Translations under genes and position numbers: made by a program | Part shown: one piece after another, positions 61,701-64,000 of the stretch | Layout: each line of letters starts with the position of its first letter | Numbering within the stretch: position 1 is the first letter of the stretch | Source: Closterium sp. Naga37s-1 | Lineage: Eukaryota > Streptophyta > Zygnematophyceae > Desmidiales > Closteriaceae | Direction of reading: 5' to 3' | Assembly: GCA_947471745.1 (NCBI GenBank) | Contig: CANJKZ010000400.1 | Span: forward strand, 496,001 to 560,000 | Length of the DNA: 64,000 nucleotides | The notes under the pieces: generated by a model | Seen by the model: only the letters and a program-made list of their open reading frames with translations | What the model was told of the DNA's origin: nothing | Databases searched by the model: none

Positions 61701-63934
61701 GCCTGTTCTTTGCTCCGCCGTCTCCGTCATCTCAGCCACCACCTGACTCTGCACTTCGCCAGGTTCTCAGTCTTCCCTCGTCTACTGGTCTTCCGTTACA
61801 GCCTGGCTCCCCGATGCCTGCTCCTTCTCCATACACAGAGCAGCCTGGTGGCCTTGCAGAGCGTCGTGAGCCTGTGTCGCGTCCTGTCTCCCCTGTCAGT
61901 TCCGGTCGTCGTGTTCCTCGTCAGTGCCAGCCGGCTGTCTCCGGCCCTCCCCTTGTAGTTCGTCGTCCTTCCTCTCCTTCACCGCGTGTTCCTCTGCCGC
62001 CTCCCCCTGCGTCCTCTCTGCCTGTCGTTGCTGACCCTACGTCTGACCGGTTTTGTGCTGACCACTCTACTGTCACGCGTCTGCTTGCCACTGTTGTCAC
62101 TGACCCGTCGTTTGAGTCTACTGCTGCGTCTGCCTTAGTCACTGAGCTTGTTGCCTTTGCTGCTCACTGTCGTCTCGACTACGCCGCCGGTCTTGTTGCT
62201 GAGTCTGCGTCTGTCTGTCCTCCGTCCGTCGGGGTTGAGTGTGCTCTTGGCACGGACGTCCTTGAGGACAGGCAGGAGGACCTTGAGTGTCTTGCAGCCG
62301 CTGCGCCTCATCTCGTATCCATGCTGCTTGCCCCTGAGGGAGACCCGGATGCACCAGACATCCCTACCCCGCGCTCTTACGCTGAGGCGATCGCGGGTGA
62401 GTACTCCTCTCAGTGGCAGACAGCCATGGACGCAGAGATGGCATCCTGGAAGTCCACAGGCACCTACGTCGACGAGGTTCCCCCTCCTGGGGCGAACATT
62501 GTCAGTGGCATGTGGATTTTCAGGGTGAAGCGGCCGCCAGGTTCTCCGCCTATCTTCAAGGCTCGTTACGTGGCTCGAGGCTTCAGTCAGCGAGAGGGAG
62601 TTGACTTCTTCCAGACCTTCTCCCCCACCCCGAAGATGACCACTCTTCGGGTGCTGCTGCACGTTGCCGCTCAGCGTGACTACGAGCTTCACTCTCTTGA
62701 CTTCAGCACAGCCTTCTTACAGGGCAGCCTGCACGAGGAGATTTGGCTGCGCCGCCCTCCTGGCTTCACTGGGTCGTTCCCTCCTGGTACCCAGTGGAGC
62801 CTCCGGCGGCCGGTCTACGGTCTCCGCCAGGCGCCACGTGAGTGGCACGACACACTGAGGACGACACTTGCGGCTCTTGGGTTTGCTCCGTCGACTGCTG
62901 ACCCGTCGCTGTTTCTGCGCACCGACACTTCGCTGCCGCCGTTCTACGTTCTCGTGTACGTCGACGACTTGGTCTTTGCCACTGCTGACACTGAGGCTCT
63001 CGCCCTGGTGAAGTCGGAGCTGCAGAAGAGACACACGTGCACAGACCTGGGTGAACTGCGCAGCTACCTTGGCTTGCAGATCACCCGGGACAGAGCACGC
63101 CGCACCATCACACTGACTCAGTCACACATGGTGCAGCAGGTCCTTCAGCGCTTCGGTTTCACCTGGTCCTTAGCACAGGCCACTCCTCTGGCTACAGGTC
63201 ACTCGCTCTCAGCTCCACCTTCGGACGAGTCCGTAGAGCCGAGTGGTCCTTACCCAGAGTTAGTAGGCTGCCTCATGTACCTGATGACTTGCACTCGTCC
63301 TGACCTTGCGTACCCTCTTGGCCTTCTGGCTCGCTACGTGGCTCCTGATCGGCACCGAAAGGTGCACATGGATGCTGCCAAGAGGGTACTACGCTACTTG
63401 TGCAGTACATCGGGCATGGGGCTCGTGCTTGGAGGACGGGGTGACGTTGTCCTCACTGGTCACTCGGACGCCTCTTGGGTTGACGACCAGGCTACGCAGC
63501 GGTCGTCACAGGGTTACACATTCAGCCTTGGCTCTGGTTCAGTTTCTTGGCGTTCTACACGCTCGTCTTCAGTTCTCGGCTCCAGTTGTGAGGCAGAGAT
63601 CTACGCCACAGCCATGGCTGCACAGGAGCTTCGCTGGCTCACCTACCTGCTAACTGACTTGGGAGAGCGGCCTCGTTCTCCTCCAGTGCTGTACGTCGAC
63701 AACAAGGCCGCCATTGCCTTGTGTCAGGAGCACAGACTGGAGCACAGAACGAAGCACATCGCTCTCCGTTACTTTCTTGCTCGAGAGCTGCAGCAGCGTG
63801 GCCAGTTTCGTCTTACCTACGTGGCCACTCGGGCCAACACTGCTGATATATTCACCAAGGCACTTCCGCCTGGTGATCATCAGCGTTTCTGCACTTTGTT
63901 AGGCCTTGTGCCCACGCTTCCTCACTTGCTGTAG
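61700..63934 (+). CDS. Element O RT and RNase H region
   Basis: A long open stretch: VDEVPPPGANIVSGMWIFRV near 62467, VDFFQTFSPTPKMTTLRVLL near 62601, VYGLRQAPREWHDTLRTTL near 62812, YVLVYVDDLVFATADTEA near 62945, TGHSDASWVDDQATQRSS near 63459, SSCEAEIYATAMAAQELRW, YVDNKAAIALCQEHRL and ANTADIFTKALPPGDHQRF, ending PTLPHLL. Complete Copia RT and RNase H with all catalytic motifs visible. Confidence 0.92.
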   Translation, partial: RLFFAPPSPSSQPPPDSALRQVLSLPSSTGLPLQPGSPMPAPSPYTEQPGGLAERREPVSRPVSPVSSGRRVPRQCQPAVSGPPLVVRRPSSPSPRVPLPPPPASSLPVVADPTSDRFCADHSTVTRLLATVVTDPSFESTAASALVTELVAFAAHCRLDYAAGLVAESASVCPPSVGVECALGTDVLEDRQEDLECLAAAAPHLVSMLLAPEGDPDAPDIPTPRSYAEAIAGEYSSQWQTAMDAEMASWKSTGTYVDEVPPPGANIVSGMWIFRVKRPPGSPPIFKARYVARGFSQREGVDFFQTFSPTPKMTTLRVLLHVAAQRDYELHSLDFSTAFLQGSLHEEIWLRRPPGFTGSFPPGTQWSLRRPVYGLRQAPREWHDTLRTTLAALGFAPSTADPSLFLRTDTSLPPFYVLVYVDDLVFATADTEALALVKSELQKRHTCTDLGELRSYLGLQITRDRARRTITLTQSHMVQQVLQRFGFTWSLAQATPLATGHSLSAPPSDESVEPSGPYPELVGCLMYLMTCTRPDLAYPLGLLARYVAPDRHRKVHMDAAKRVLRYLCSTSGMGLVLGGRGDVVLTGHSDASWVDDQATQRSSQGYTFSLGSGSVSWRSTRSSSVLGSSCEAEIYATAMAAQELRWLTYLLTDLGERPRSPPVLYVDNKAAIALCQEHRLEHRTKHIALRYFLARELQQRGQFRLTYVATRANTADIFTKALPPGDHQRFCTLLGLVPTLPHLL

Positions 63935-64000
63935 GCTTTGTTTGTACCATGATTTATATGTATTCCTGCATGCTTGTTCTTGTAGGTAGATTTCACTGTA
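63935..64000 (+). other. Start of the 3' non-coding block of element O
   Basis: Only the beginning is in the window; arms like those in A and N are only partly recognisable. Confidence 0.5.

Larger units (their letters stand above)
57214..64000 (+). mobile_element. Copia element O, well preserved, runs off the window
   Basis: Plus strand: 5' LTR 57214-57353, primer site, GC-rich leader, gag from 58201, protease, integrase, hinge, RT, RNase H to 63934 and the start of the 3' block. The 3' LTR is outside. It sits in P's 3' LTR. Only about three breaks are visible, so it is among the most intact coding copies here and probably recent. Closest relative in the window is N. Confidence 0.93.

Overview
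This window looks like transposon-filled intergenic DNA of a GC-rich green-lineage eukaryote. A streptophyte alga would fit, but that is inference from the Copia-type proteins and one plant-like host gene remnant. I see no prokaryotic gene organisation, rRNA gene or CRISPR array, and no intact host gene. Nearly all of it is Ty1/Copia LTR retrotransposons, many nested in one another.

Layout. 1-4894: 3' part of a plus-strand Copia (A), apparently sitting inside a second one (B, to 6554), which sits in the GC-rich leader of a minus-strand element (F, 5' LTR at 7218-7326). That leader also carries a 241-bp solo-LTR-like insert with TSD gcgcg. 7635-13890: old minus-strand copy G. 13891-14160: protease fragment Q of another Copia lineage, cut by H (14161-16381). 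16382-18245: I, an old pol-less LTR element. 18741-25936: near full-length minus-strand J (TSD gagca), inserted beside a decayed host gene related to the strictosidine-synthase-like / APMAP beta-propeller family (26560-27890, minus strand) whose propeller exon is repeated in tandem. 28289-33594: K, a 5'-incomplete sister of J. 33595-34630: pol-less plus-strand remnant L. 34631-36676: non-coding DNA with minisatellites. 36677-44521: a small TIR element (TA target) split by M (37113-44389; identical 134-bp LTRs, TSD ggggg). 44668-50845: N, plus strand (131-bp LTRs, TSD ttcat/tttat). 51005-51516: a second TIR element of the same type. 52072-57213: P, a different Copia lineage (535-bp LTR, classical CCHC Gag), broken by a 342-bp TRIM and by O (57214 to the window end), one of the better-preserved copies.

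Elements A, B, G, H, J, K, M, N and O belong to one family. They have very short LTRs (about 120-148 bp, TGTCA or TGTTA ... CA), a tRNA-type primer site just inside the 5' LTR, a long GC-rich tandem-repeat leader, a Gly-rich Gag with an unusual C-x13-C-x3/4-H-x4-C motif, protease DSGA, integrase, a repeat-coded hinge, RT with YVDD, RNase H, and a conserved 3' non-coding block before a purine tract. That block has paired arms whose sequence differs between copies while pairing is kept, which suggests a selected RNA structure.

The features most worth following up are that 3' RNA structure, the TRIM whose LTR/primer-site junction reads like a tRNA with A and B boxes, the tandem exon array in the host gene remnant, and the two related TIR elements in copies of the same host repeat. 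All LTR elements are treated as fossils. Part coordinates are domain-level approximations.
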